This document shows, piece after piece, positions 8,431-15,745 of a DNA stretch of 64,000 nt; position 1 is the stretch's first letter, and each line of letters starts with the position of its first letter. The notes under the pieces were generated by a model that worked only from the letters and a program-made list of their open reading frames with translations, was not told where the DNA came from and did no database searches. The DNA comes from Brevibacillus sp042683565 (GTDB taxonomy: Bacteria > Bacillota > Bacilli > Brevibacillales > Brevibacillaceae), in contig NZ_JBHUJW010000043.1 of NCBI RefSeq assembly GCF_042683565.1, positions 62,001 to 126,000 on the forward strand. The letters are read 5' to 3'. Made by a program: the position numbers and the translations under genes.

Positions 8431-9030
8431 ATGAATCTCGGCAGTGAGTTGGAATATGACAATCTGGCTGTATGGTTTGATCGCTTGACGTTACACGCAA
8501 TGGTGCATGCCCTGGTTGAAGCAGGGGTGAGCGTCACGTGGAAAGAGTCTCCCGAGCAGTTTCACCTCCTCGTGAACACCACAGACGGCCGAACCGATTG
8601 GTGCATGCAACGCTTGAATGGCTCCTACAAGCTGCAGTTAAACGGAATACTGCTGTCGGATTCGCGAGTTGCTGCGGTTTTGTACCAATTCATCGAGCAG
8701 GCAAAAGGGCATGCCGTCATCAGGATACGCAAGAACGACCGTATCCTCATGAAGCACATCCATTACGGTGAAGCTGTCAGAATAGTGGAAATAAAAGGAG
8801 CTGAGAAAAAAGTGATCTACGAAAAATCTTGCAATGTGACGATGGATCAAGTGATTGCCGCGTTGAAACGGCGTGACTCCGAGGAACGTATTCCTGTTTT
8901 GCGCCTGGAGCTGGATTACGAGCTCGCGACTCTGTACGACGCCATGATAGCGGAGGACTTGGGACAGATGAAACAATCCAAAGAGCGCTTGAAACAGCTC
9001 CGCCGGGAAATGTTGCTTCTGGAAGCGTAA
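8431..9030 (+). CDS. Conserved hypothetical protein, C-terminal coiled coil
   Basis: A 199-residue soluble protein that I do not recognise. It has an alpha/beta-looking N-terminal part (to about residue 130) with several short beta strands, and an amphipathic helix at the C-terminus ending in KERLKQLRREMLLLEA that could form a coiled coil. No signal peptide or membrane segment is seen. The ATG is set by AGGAGGGG ending 6 nt upstream; the open frame extends further up without a binding site. A terminator follows. A distant relation to the protein at 10140 is possible in shape but not visible in sequence. Confidence 0.75.
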   Translation: MNLGSELEYDNLAVWFDRLTLHAMVHALVEAGVSVTWKESPEQFHLLVNTTDGRTDWCMQRLNGSYKLQLNGILLSDSRVAAVLYQFIEQAKGHAVIRIRKNDRILMKHIHYGEAVRIVEIKGAEKKVIYEKSCNVTMDQVIAALKRRDSEERIPVLRLELDYELATLYDAMIAEDLGQMKQSKERLKQLRREMLLLEA

Positions 9031-9088
9031 AGTAGACTGGAGGATAGCCGAAGGACGATGAGTTTGACACATAGGCATACGGAATAAA

Positions 9089-9125
9089 AAAGCGGCATCT
9101 CGATCACGAGAGTGTCGCTTTTTTT
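9089..9125 (+). terminator. Rho-independent terminator
   Basis: AAAGCGGCATCTCG and CGAGAGTGTCGCTTT form an imperfect 13-bp stem with one bulge, followed by T. It ends the gene at 8431. Confidence 0.85.
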
Positions 9126-9210
9126 GGTTTCTGATGAATCTGGCGCTGCTTGCCAATCCAGCTGGCAGAAAGAAGTACGGTAACAATTGTTCGTTTTCCA
9201 CAGACTATGT

Positions 9211-9239
9211 TTGAATGACTGGCGATACGGCGTTACAAT
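9211..9239 (+). promoter_or_regulatory. SigA promoter for the DUF4446 gene
   Basis: TTGAAT at 9211-9216, 17 bp, then TACAAT at 9234-9239, about 50 bp before the ATG. Confidence 0.6.
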
Positions 9240-9287
9240 AGAAAAGGATTTTGGCACCCTATGCACCAGAAAGGAAGTAAATGTTTC

Positions 9288-9794
9288 ATGGAACCATTCC
9301 TATCACAAATCCCGAATGCAGGGTCCCTGCTCTTGGCCGTCATTGCTCTGAACATCGTTTTGCTGCTGATCATTATCATGCAATCGGTCCGTATCAGTCG
9401 TGTGCGCAAATCAATCAACAGGCTCATGACCGGAGCGGGTGGAGCGAATCTGGAGGAAGGGATGCATCGGCTGCTGGATCAGCTGGATCAAGTGATGAAA
9501 CAGCACAGCGATCAGCAGTTCATGATTAACCGTCTGGCACAACGCATCGCGGCGCAGCGCGGAAACGTGGCAGTCATCCGGTACAACGCATTTGGCGACG
9601 TCGGGAGCGATCTCAGCTTTTCCATTGCGATACTCGATGATGCCCAGAACGGAGTCGTGATTACGAGCATTTTTGGCCGCGAAGAGTCTCGCGTGTACGC
9701 AAAGCCGGTCGAGGCGGGCAGTTCCCCGTACTCGTTGTCGGAAGAGGAACAGGCTGTCATTAAAAAAGCGATGAATCCGCCTGTGGGGGCTTAA
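9288..9794 (+). CDS. DUF4446 family membrane-anchored protein
   Basis: A 168-residue protein with one N-terminal membrane helix (about residues 10-35), a helical linker and a C-terminal domain. GDVGSDLSFSIAILDDAQNGVVITSI followed by GREESRVYAKP is the signature I associate with DUF4446, a small Firmicutes family that often lies near parB or spo genes; its function is unknown. The ATG at 9288 is preferred over the in-frame ATG at 9261 because AAGGAAG at 9271-9277 sits 10 nt before it. It has its own promoter and terminator. Confidence 0.8.
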   Translation: MEPFLSQIPNAGSLLLAVIALNIVLLLIIIMQSVRISRVRKSINRLMTGAGGANLEEGMHRLLDQLDQVMKQHSDQQFMINRLAQRIAAQRGNVAVIRYNAFGDVGSDLSFSIAILDDAQNGVVITSIFGREESRVYAKPVEAGSSPYSLSEEEQAVIKKAMNPPVGA

Positions 9795-9797
9795 AAA

Positions 9798-9852
9798 CTC
9801 TCTGTATTTCCTTGAAATGGAAAGCATATGGATGATACAGGGAGATCTTTTT
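9798..9852 (+). terminator. Terminator-like hairpin after the DUF4446 gene
   Basis: CTCTCTGTAT at 9798-9807 pairs with ATACAGGGAG at 9835-9844 (one G-U pair), followed by ATCTTTTT. Confidence 0.75.
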
Positions 9853-10139
9853 ACATGCGGGCTTGAGAATGCGCAAATTCAGCCTTTTTGGGAAAATTCA
9901 TCACTTTTCACTCAAGACTTTTCTAGTTGCCTGATGTATAATAAAAGATGTCAAGGATGGTTTTTCGTAAATACAAAAAGTAGGTGATCCGCCTTCATTA
10001 CCCAAATCGATTTTCGATTCGCGGGGCAAGGCCAGGTTCTACAGCGTTCCTTCGTTGACACTTAGCGTAACTCCTTTGATTCGGATGATTGTTCGGTCGA
10101 ACTTTGGCCCATGCAAACCAAAAGAATTGAGGAGATATT
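9853..10139 (+). other. Long leader region before the 10140 gene
   Basis: This gap of almost 290 bases holds one good -10 box (TATAAT at 9937-9942) with a weak -35, so transcription would begin about 190 nt before the next start codon. The leader contains a short dyad (AATCGATTTTCGATT near 10007) and an isolated TTGACA at 10055-10060 without a fitting -10. I recognise no known riboswitch and no small gene with a ribosome-binding site. Confidence 0.4.
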
Positions 10140-10736
10140 ATGGCACAGCGTTTAGCGACCAACTACGCCAAGGCCTATTTTACGGTAAATGAAGAAGAGC
10201 TGAACCAATTCGTCTCGCTCTTCACCAATGAACATATTTCAGTCGATGTCAAAGTTTGTGACAATGGCGATCGGGACGTGATCCTGACAGACGAAAACGG
10301 CGAAATTCAATTGAATTTTGCCCGTTCTGGCAATCGTTATTCGTGTGACAGCTCGTATCTCATCCGGGATCGACAACTGGCTAACGTCATGCGAAAAGCG
10401 ATGAAAACGTTCCGGGGCTATGGAATTGTCCACCGGATTTATGATGGCTTCACGGTCGTCTACCATTACGATCAAGGCTCGGTCGTGAGCATCCATGAAC
10501 TGAACGGTGACGAAGAAATGTCCATCTTTGAAAATACCTCTCCGAACGTGGCTCACGAACTGGAAGCGTTGTTCCAGCAAGATGGCAGCGAGCGGGAGAT
10601 TGAGTCCTTATATCAAGAGACGGACCGATGGCTGGATCTGCGAAATTGGGCCAAGAGATCTGCCCCCGAAAAACTGCCTGCGATTGACTGCCGATTAGCC
10701 GAGTTTTCAAAACGTCTGTTTGAACTGGAAGTCTAG
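10140..10736 (+). CDS. Conserved hypothetical protein
   Basis: A 198-residue soluble protein of unknown function. The first 130 residues alternate short beta strands and helices (for example DVKVCDNGDRDVILTDE, then NRYSCDSSYLI), and the C-terminal part is helical and charged. I recall proteins with this opening (MAQRLATxY) in Bacillus and Paenibacillus relatives, where database titles are not informative. The ATG follows GAGGAG with 6 nt spacing. The gene is preceded by an unusually long leader and followed by a compact terminator, so it is transcribed alone. Confidence 0.75.
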   Translation: MAQRLATNYAKAYFTVNEEELNQFVSLFTNEHISVDVKVCDNGDRDVILTDENGEIQLNFARSGNRYSCDSSYLIRDRQLANVMRKAMKTFRGYGIVHRIYDGFTVVYHYDQGSVVSIHELNGDEEMSIFENTSPNVAHELEALFQQDGSEREIESLYQETDRWLDLRNWAKRSAPEKLPAIDCRLAEFSKRLFELEV

Positions 10737-10746
10737 TAAATGAATC

Positions 10747-10776
10747 AAAAAACGGGTGCGAATGCGCCCGTTTTTT
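10747..10776 (+). terminator. Rho-independent terminator
   Basis: ACGGG(T)GCG and CGCCCGT form a short GC stem around AAT, with A before and six T after. Confidence 0.85.
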
Positions 10777-10914
10777 ATGTTAAGTAGAACGTATTCTTCC
10801 CATTGCTTTTTTGTCCAAAAAGGACGCATTTTCCAGGGAAGGGCTGCTGCGGCTCCAGCAATGACTTGGCAGAGCCCAGTTTATGAATTTCCCGTCAATT
10901 CTCCAAAAAGGGTA

Positions 10915-10944
10915 TTGTCAAACTGGGCAGAAGCGTGGTATTGT
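10915..10944 (+). promoter_or_regulatory. Promoter of speD, extended -10 type
   Basis: TTGTCA at 10915-10920, 18 bp, TATTGT at 10939-10944, with TGG directly before the -10 (extended -10). The remaining upstream bases of the 10777-11084 gap show no gene. Confidence 0.55.
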
Positions 10945-11037
10945 TGTTTTCGTTGGAAACAGGATTAGGAACCAGGATTCACTTCAAAGGGTGGAGAACA
11001 AAGAGGGACACCGCCCCCGTTAGTGAATGACGCAGGT

Positions 11038-11075
11038 CCTAGCGATGTTTAACATTACACTTGCTAGGAAGGGGG
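11038..11075 (+). promoter_or_regulatory. Leader hairpin abutting the speD ribosome-binding site
   Basis: CCTAGC at about 11038-11043 pairs with GCTAGG at 11063-11068, and the binding site AAGGGGG begins at the very next base. The predicted leader is about 135 nt long. A hairpin stacked on the ribosome-binding site could tune translation, but no known element is recognised. Confidence 0.35.
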
Positions 11076-11084
11076 AACCGAAAG

Positions 11085-11489
11085 ATGGAATACTCGACTT
11101 TCGGAAGACACGTTGCTGTTGACACATGGGGAGTTCAGTTTGATTTGTTGAACGACGCAGAATTTTTGAAAAAAGAAATGATTGAAGCTGCTGAAGCATG
11201 CGGCGCTACAGTGCTTGGTGTGCAGGCAAAGCAGTTTTCTCCTCAAGGTGCTACCGTTCTGGTTCTTCTCTCGGAAAGCCACCTGTCCATTCATACGTAT
11301 CCTGAGCGCGGATTTGCCGCTCTGGATTGCTACACGTGCGGTGAGACGGTTGATCCGCAAATTGCCATCGATTACTTGGTATCCGTGCTGAAGCCGGAGA
11401 AAACCTACGCGAAGAAGCTCGTTCGCGGTACTGGTGAACTGCAAGTAGTGGAGCCGGAAATGAAAGCGGCTGTATTGGCAAGCAAGTAA
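11085..11489 (+). CDS. speD: S-adenosylmethionine decarboxylase proenzyme, prokaryotic class 1B
   Basis: A 134-residue proenzyme that cleaves itself to make its pyruvoyl cofactor and yields decarboxylated SAM, the aminopropyl donor for spermidine. The cleavage region is SESHLSIHTYPE with the Glu64-Ser65 bond as the expected site; the His of SIHTYPE and the Cys of DCYTCG are the conserved catalytic residues. The length fits the small bacterial form. The ATG at 11085 (MEYSTFGRH) follows GAAGGGGG by 9 nt; the frame opens earlier at a TTG with no binding site. It is monocistronic; polyamine synthesis is shared with speA upstream. Confidence 0.95.
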   Translation: MEYSTFGRHVAVDTWGVQFDLLNDAEFLKKEMIEAAEACGATVLGVQAKQFSPQGATVLVLLSESHLSIHTYPERGFAALDCYTCGETVDPQIAIDYLVSVLKPEKTYAKKLVRGTGELQVVEPEMKAAVLASK

Positions 11490-11504
11490 CAAATGCAAGG
11501 ATTC

Positions 11505-11536
11505 AAGAGGTGCGGAAGGATGTCCGCACCTCTTTT
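11505..11536. terminator. Terminator between speD and the convergent YhcN gene
   Basis: AAGAGGTGCGGA and TCCGCACCTCTTTT form a 12-bp stem with a 6-nt loop. A on one side and T on the other allow action in both directions. Confidence 0.9.
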
Positions 11537-11564
11537 ACGTGAAAGGATTCGGGAACGGTGCGGC

Positions 11565-12188
11565 TCACCGAAACGGAGCGGTTACGGTGCGGCCCAGGTC
11601 TTTGAGCAGCAGGCCAAAGTCGTATGCGATGTTGCTCACTTCGTTGGAGACGTTACTCGGGATTTGGCTCATCTGCTTCGAGACGTTGTGCGTGCGGTGC
11701 TGGGCTTCCTGATAAATCGCGGCGTTTATGCCCAAAATGCGGGCAAACATGGCTGGGTCGGAAGTGACACGGATGTTCAGGCGGGGGGAAACGGCGCGTG
11801 CAGCGGAATGCACCTGCTGCTCAATGACTTTGCCTTGCTCCGGCCCCAGGTTTTTCCGGACGCGAATTCCGATGACGGCATCTTGTCCATGCACCACGAC
11901 GGTTGCCCGATCGACGCCCGGCACATCATCCGCGACTCGGGTCAGCTGTTCGGCCAGGTTTTGATTGAAGCCGTTCGTTGTGTATCCGTTTCGGTAATGA
12001 AAGGCATTCGTGCCTTGCGTATACGCTGTGTGACCGTGAGCGAGACGGTTTAGCATCTCGGGAGACTTCTGGTTTTCTGTACTCTGTGTGTGAGAACCAT
12101 GATTTTGCCCTGCACCAAAGCTGGCACAACCGGTCAGTGCCGATGCGAGAATGACGCCTGCGATGGCAGTAGACCATCTTTTGTCCAT
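11565..12188 (-). CDS. YhcN/YlaJ family sporulation lipoprotein
   Basis: A 207-residue lipoprotein. The signal peptide ends in the lipobox LTGC (Cys about residue 20), followed by a Gln/His/Ser-rich linker and a YhcN domain with VADDVPGVDRATVVVHGQDAVIGIRV. YhcN of B. subtilis is made in the forespore, sits in the inner spore membrane and helps outgrowth. The ATG at 12188 has GGAGGTG 8 nt upstream. A match to a SigF/SigG promoter directly in front supports forespore expression. A second member of the family lies at 20776. Confidence 0.88.
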   Translation of the reverse strand: MDKRWSTAIAGVILASALTGCASFGAGQNHGSHTQSTENQKSPEMLNRLAHGHTAYTQGTNAFHYRNGYTTNGFNQNLAEQLTRVADDVPGVDRATVVVHGQDAVIGIRVRKNLGPEQGKVIEQQVHSAARAVSPRLNIRVTSDPAMFARILGINAAIYQEAQHRTHNVSKQMSQIPSNVSNEVSNIAYDFGLLLKDLGRTVTAPFR

Positions 12189-12209
12189 GGGGAGCCCACC
12201 TCCATTCCT

Positions 12210-12239
12210 TATTATGACGAAAAGCAAGTTTTCTAGTCA
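12210..12239 (-). promoter_or_regulatory. SigG/SigF-type forespore promoter of the YhcN gene
   Basis: On the minus strand TGACTA (complement of 12234-12239), 17 bp, then CATAATA (complement of 12210-12216). The SigG consensus is about TGAATA and CATnnTA, so the match is close. The expected start of transcription is near 12203, which puts the ribosome-binding site almost at the 5' end of the message. Confidence 0.6.
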
Positions 12240-12325
12240 GGAAGGGATTCCCGTAAAAAACTCCCCATTGTGCCGAGTTTCACAAACTGCTAATATGGAA
12301 GGTACGCATAACAGAGGAGGTTCAC

Positions 12326-14167
12326 ATGAAGCGTCTTGACATACGCAACATCGCCATTATTGCCCACGTTGACCACGGGAAAACGACACTAGTTGACAAG
12401 CTGTTGATCCAATCGGGCACATTCCGCAGCAACCAGCAGGTAGAGGAGAGAATGATGGACTCCAACGACCTGGAGCGGGAGCGCGGAATTACGATCCTGG
12501 CAAAAACCACTTCGGTAAAATACAAAGACTTTACCATCAATATTTTGGATACACCGGGCCATGCGGACTTCGGCGGCGAAGTTGAGCGGATCATGAGCAT
12601 GGTGGACGGCGTGCTGCTGATCGTCGATGCGTTTGAAGGCTGTATGCCGCAAACCCGCTTCGTTCTGAAAAAAGCGCTGGAAGCGAAAGTCACGCCAATC
12701 GTCGTCGTGAACAAGGTTGACCGTGAAAACGCCCGTCCGCAAGAAGTGATCAATGAAGTGTACGACCTGTTCATCGATCTTGATGCGACAGAAGACCAGC
12801 TGGACTTCCCGATCGTCTACGCGTCCGGTCTGCAAGGCATTGCCGGCCTGGAACCAGACAAGCTCGAAGGCGATTTGCGTCCGTTGTTTGACACGATCAT
12901 CGAGCATATTCCGGCACCGGATGCGGACGAGAACGCACCGCTGCAAATGCAGGTGACGATGCTCGACTACAATGACTTCCTCGGCCGCATCGGGATCGGA
13001 CGCATCTACCGCGGCACGATGAACGTAAACGACATGGTTTCGGTGACGACCCGCGAAGGCGTCCTGAAAAAAATGCGCATCCAGAAGCTGTTCGGCTTCT
13101 CCGGTCTGCAGCGTGTCGAGCAAAAGACGGCCAGAGCCGGCGACATCGTGGCGATCGCAGGGCTGGATGACATCAACGTCGGGGAGACCGTGTGCGACGT
13201 CGATCATCCGGACCCGTTGCCATTCCTGAAAATCGACGAGCCTACCCTGCAAATGACGTTCCTCGTGAACAACAGCCCGTTTGCCGGACGCGAAGGCAAA
13301 CACGTGACGTCCCGCAAGCTGCGTGACCGCCTGATGGCCGAGCTGGAGACAGACGTTTCCCTTCGCGTAGAAGAAACAGACTCTCCGGATGCGTTCATCG
13401 TATCGGGACGGGGCGAATTGCATCTGTCCATCCTGGTGGAAAACATGCGCCGCGAAGGCTTCGAGCTGGCCGTGTCCAAGCCGGAAGTCATCGTGCGCAT
13501 GATCGATGGCCAAAAAATGGAGCCAGCCGAGCTGCTCGTCATTGACGTGCCGGAAGAATACACGGGTGCAGTCATGGAGACGCTGGGCCAACGCAAAGCG
13601 GAAATGGTCAATATGGTTAACAACGGCTTTGGCCAGGTACGCCTCGAATTCATCATCCCGTCGCGCGGATTGATCGGCTATCGTACCGAGTTTTTGACGA
13701 TTACGCGCGGCTATGGAATCTTGAATCACTCCTTTGACAGCTATCGTCCGCTGGTCGCGGGTGCAGTAGGCGGACGCCACGCCGGCGTGCTGATTTCCCA
13801 TGAGACGGGGACAGCGACCACGTATGGCCTGATGTCCGTAGAAGACCGCGGCGTCATGTTCATCCAGCCGGGTACGGAAGTCTACGAAGGCATGATCGTG
13901 GGCGAGCACAACCGCGACAACGACCTGACCGTAAACGTATGTAAAGAAAAGCATGCGACCAACGTCCGTTCCGCGACCAAGGACGAGACAGTGAAAATGA
14001 AAGCACCGCGCATTCTGACGCTGGAAGAGGCGCTGGAATACCTGAATGACGACGAGCTGTGCGAAGTGACTCCGCAGTCTGTCCGCTTGCGCAAAAAGTA
14101 TCTGAACAAATCCGATCGCGAGCGCTATGAAAAGCAAAAACGCTGGGAAGCCCAGCCGCAAGCGTAA
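12326..14167 (+). CDS. typA: Ribosome-associated translational GTPase TypA/BipA
   Basis: A 613-residue GTPase of the EF-G/LepA class. The P-loop AHVDHGKT is at residues 14-21, switch II is DTPGHADFGGEV, and the base-specificity motif is NKVD. Beta-barrel domain 2, the EF-G-like domains III and V and the BipA-specific C-terminal domain (GLMSVEDRGVMFIQPG onwards) are all present, and the length is typical. BipA assists 50S subunit assembly under cold and stress. The ATG follows AGAGGAGG by 6 nt. Its position upstream of ylaH matches ylaG of B. subtilis. Confidence 0.96.
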   Translation: MKRLDIRNIAIIAHVDHGKTTLVDKLLIQSGTFRSNQQVEERMMDSNDLERERGITILAKTTSVKYKDFTINILDTPGHADFGGEVERIMSMVDGVLLIVDAFEGCMPQTRFVLKKALEAKVTPIVVVNKVDRENARPQEVINEVYDLFIDLDATEDQLDFPIVYASGLQGIAGLEPDKLEGDLRPLFDTIIEHIPAPDADENAPLQMQVTMLDYNDFLGRIGIGRIYRGTMNVNDMVSVTTREGVLKKMRIQKLFGFSGLQRVEQKTARAGDIVAIAGLDDINVGETVCDVDHPDPLPFLKIDEPTLQMTFLVNNSPFAGREGKHVTSRKLRDRLMAELETDVSLRVEETDSPDAFIVSGRGELHLSILVENMRREGFELAVSKPEVIVRMIDGQKMEPAELLVIDVPEEYTGAVMETLGQRKAEMVNMVNNGFGQVRLEFIIPSRGLIGYRTEFLTITRGYGILNHSFDSYRPLVAGAVGGRHAGVLISHETGTATTYGLMSVEDRGVMFIQPGTEVYEGMIVGEHNRDNDLTVNVCKEKHATNVRSATKDETVKMKAPRILTLEEALEYLNDDELCEVTPQSVRLRKKYLNKSDRERYEKQKRWEAQPQA

Positions 14168-14191
14168 GAATGGATTTGGTCATATAATGCA

Positions 14192-14230
14192 GAAAAGTCG
14201 CACCCCGATGAAAGGGATGCGGCTTTTTTT
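14192..14230 (+). terminator. Rho-independent terminator of typA
   Basis: AAAAGTCGCA and TGCGGCTTTT (one G-U) with an inner CCC/GGG stem, then T. Confidence 0.85.
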
Positions 14231-14277
14231 CGCTTACATATTGCAGGAGTACGGAGGGGGTGGCCTCTTGGCAAAGC

Positions 14278-14304
14278 AAAAACCCCCGCGAAAAGGTGCG
14301 GGGG
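14278..14304 (-). terminator. Terminator of the glutathione peroxidase gene
   Basis: Read on the minus strand, CCCCCGC pairs with GCGGGGG around ACCTTTTC, followed by five T. It lies 9 bases past the stop codon at 14313. Confidence 0.88.
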
Positions 14305-14312
14305 AGGAGGCG

Positions 14313-14792
14313 TTACGCATTCAGCAAAGCTTCGATGTCGCCAGTCAGCTCTTCCGGCTGGATGCGCGGGCTAATCCGCTTGGCGACCTGACCGTCCCGA
14401 CTGATGAGGAATTTGGCGAAATTCCACTCGATGTCCTCGCCATTGCCTTCTGGCGCATGGGATTTTACATATTGATAGAGGGGATGCGTGTTCGGCCCGT
14501 TGACGTCCACCTTGGCGAACAGCGGGAAGGTGACGCCGTAGGTACGGTCGCAAAACGCGGCGATCTCCTCCTCGCTGCCCGGCTCTTGTCCGGCAAACTG
14601 GTTGCACGGAAAGCCCAGTACGACGAGCCCCTTGTCGTGATAACGTTCGTAAAGCTCCTGGAGCCCTTTGTACTGCGGCGTCAGCCCGCATTTGCTGGCG
14701 GTGTTGACGATCAAAAGCACCTTCCCTTTGTACGCGGCCAACGTCTGCTCCTCGCCGTTGATCGTGGTTACTGCTATGTCATATACGCTCAT
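14313..14792 (-). CDS. bsaA: Glutathione peroxidase family thiol peroxidase
   Basis: A 159-residue thioredoxin-fold peroxidase. The peroxidatic residue is Cys35 in NTASKCGLTPQ; a cysteine is expected in bacteria, not selenocysteine. The conserved Gln and Trp fit FPCNQFAGQEPG and the WNF motif of IEWNFAKFLI. The second Cys in FPCNQ is also typical. It reduces peroxides with a thiol or thioredoxin donor, since Bacillales lack glutathione. The ATG at 14792 is chosen because AGGTGGG lies about 8 nt upstream; the open frame continues 54 codons further without support. Confidence 0.93.
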   Translation of the reverse strand: MSVYDIAVTTINGEEQTLAAYKGKVLLIVNTASKCGLTPQYKGLQELYERYHDKGLVVLGFPCNQFAGQEPGSEEEIAAFCDRTYGVTFPLFAKVDVNGPNTHPLYQYVKSHAPEGNGEDIEWNFAKFLISRDGQVAKRISPRIQPEELTGDIEALLNA

Positions 14793-14955
14793 CGTTCTTC
14801 CCACCTTTTTCATTTTCACAGCCATCATAACACGCAAGTTCGCATCGCAGCCAGAGCCCAAGGTGCAGCCGGGAGCGGGCATAACAAGTTTTGACAGGAT
14901 ATGTTCCGCCTGATAAAGTAAAATGGACAGATGCGGCACAGGAGGAATTCTCATA

Positions 14956-15282
14956 ATGGATTGGATTCAATTGGCTTCTACCTATGTTCCTGCCAACCCG
15001 GACCAATTGTCTGCCTTTGACAGCTTCCGGTTGTGGGCGGATCACAATCGCGCCTGGATCTTGTTTGTCCAGCTGATATTGGTGTACTACCTGGGTTTTG
15101 CCACCCGGATTCGCATGCCTATTCTGAAAACGATCTTATTGTACATACTGTTGTTCGCAGGCAGCCTGATTTTTGCCATTCTGGATGTTCAGTTGCCTGT
15201 CAAGAGCGCAATGCTTGTGGCCATTTTGATTCTGGTCATCGTCAAAGTGCGGATCAAGCCCGAACAAACCCGGAGAAAGTGA
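14956..15282 (+). CDS. ylaH: YlaH-like membrane protein
   Basis: A 108-residue protein with three hydrophobic segments: about residues 34-50 (ILFVQLILVYYLGFA), 55-72 and 80-98. The charged C-terminus ends in RIKPEQTRRK. Size, the GFATRIRMPILK loop and position two genes after typA match YlaH of B. subtilis, whose function is unknown. The ATG follows AGGAGG by about 10 nt. The next gene starts 9 nt after its stop, so the two form an operon. Confidence 0.82.
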   Translation: MDWIQLASTYVPANPDQLSAFDSFRLWADHNRAWILFVQLILVYYLGFATRIRMPILKTILLYILLFAGSLIFAILDVQLPVKSAMLVAILILVIVKVRIKPEQTRRK

Positions 15283-15291
15283 GGCTTGCCA

Positions 15292-15564
15292 TTGAAACGC
15301 GAAGATGCTCTCTTTAATTGGCTCCAGATTCAGGTGGTGGCGGATGCGCGTCCGGACGATCGCTCCGCACAGGAAACCGCAGCTTTTTTTGCCGAGCTGC
15401 TGCGAGAGGACCATCAGATGAGCGGGCTCGGTTATCGCCAGGAAGGCCCATGGTACATCGTCTTCGGCCAGGCAGGGGCAGAGAGTCTGGAGAGCCGGTA
15501 TCCTGCCGAGGCGGTAGAGTCGTTGCTGCAAGCGATCGAGAACGAGCCCAAATACAATCAGTGA
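15292..15564 (+). CDS. Small hypothetical protein in operon with ylaH
   Basis: A 90-residue acidic soluble protein: MKREDALFNWLQIQVVADARPDD, then a compact alpha/beta part with GPWYIVFGQAG. I do not recognise the family. The start is probably the TTG at 15292, 7 nt after AAAGTGAGG; a TTG two codons earlier would almost touch the binding site. It follows ylaH by 9 nt and is closed by a hairpin terminator. In B. subtilis a different gene, ylaI, occupies this place. Confidence 0.7.
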   Translation: MKREDALFNWLQIQVVADARPDDRSAQETAAFFAELLREDHQMSGLGYRQEGPWYIVFGQAGAESLESRYPAEAVESLLQAIENEPKYNQ

Positions 15565-15565
15565 G

Positions 15566-15614
15566 AAAGGCTTTTCCAGCTTCCGGACCGTACGGAGGAG
15601 GGGGAGGCCTTTTT
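15566..15614 (+). terminator. Terminator of the ylaH operon
   Basis: AAAGGC(TTTT)CC...TTCCG and CGGA...GG(GGGA)GGCCTTTTT form an interrupted stem ending in five T. Confidence 0.65.
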
Positions 15615-15745
15615 GCTTGGAGAGGCAGCCGCAGTAGGTACAAAGATGCGGTTTTGCGGCAGGTGCAACCTATTCCCCTGATCTGCCGTCTGTAAGGATG
15701 CCCCGGTCAAGCAGGGGATTACTGGCAAGAAAGAGGGGAACGGTC

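Noticed and set aside
10756..10968. 70-codon frame before speD
   Set aside because: It starts inside a terminator hairpin, has no ribosome-binding site and its residues look random.
12389..14161. 590-codon frame antisense to typA
   Set aside because: Long antisense frames are common opposite GC-rich coding sequence; typA is certain and the antisense product has no domain.
15566..15745. Possible c-di-AMP (ydaO-type) riboswitch before the secreted repeat protein
   Set aside because: GTACGGAGGA matches ten bases of that aptamer, but the other conserved blocks (GGGGTTAAT-like and the 3' CCCGACAGCTAAC-like part) are missing, and the bases form a terminator stem instead.
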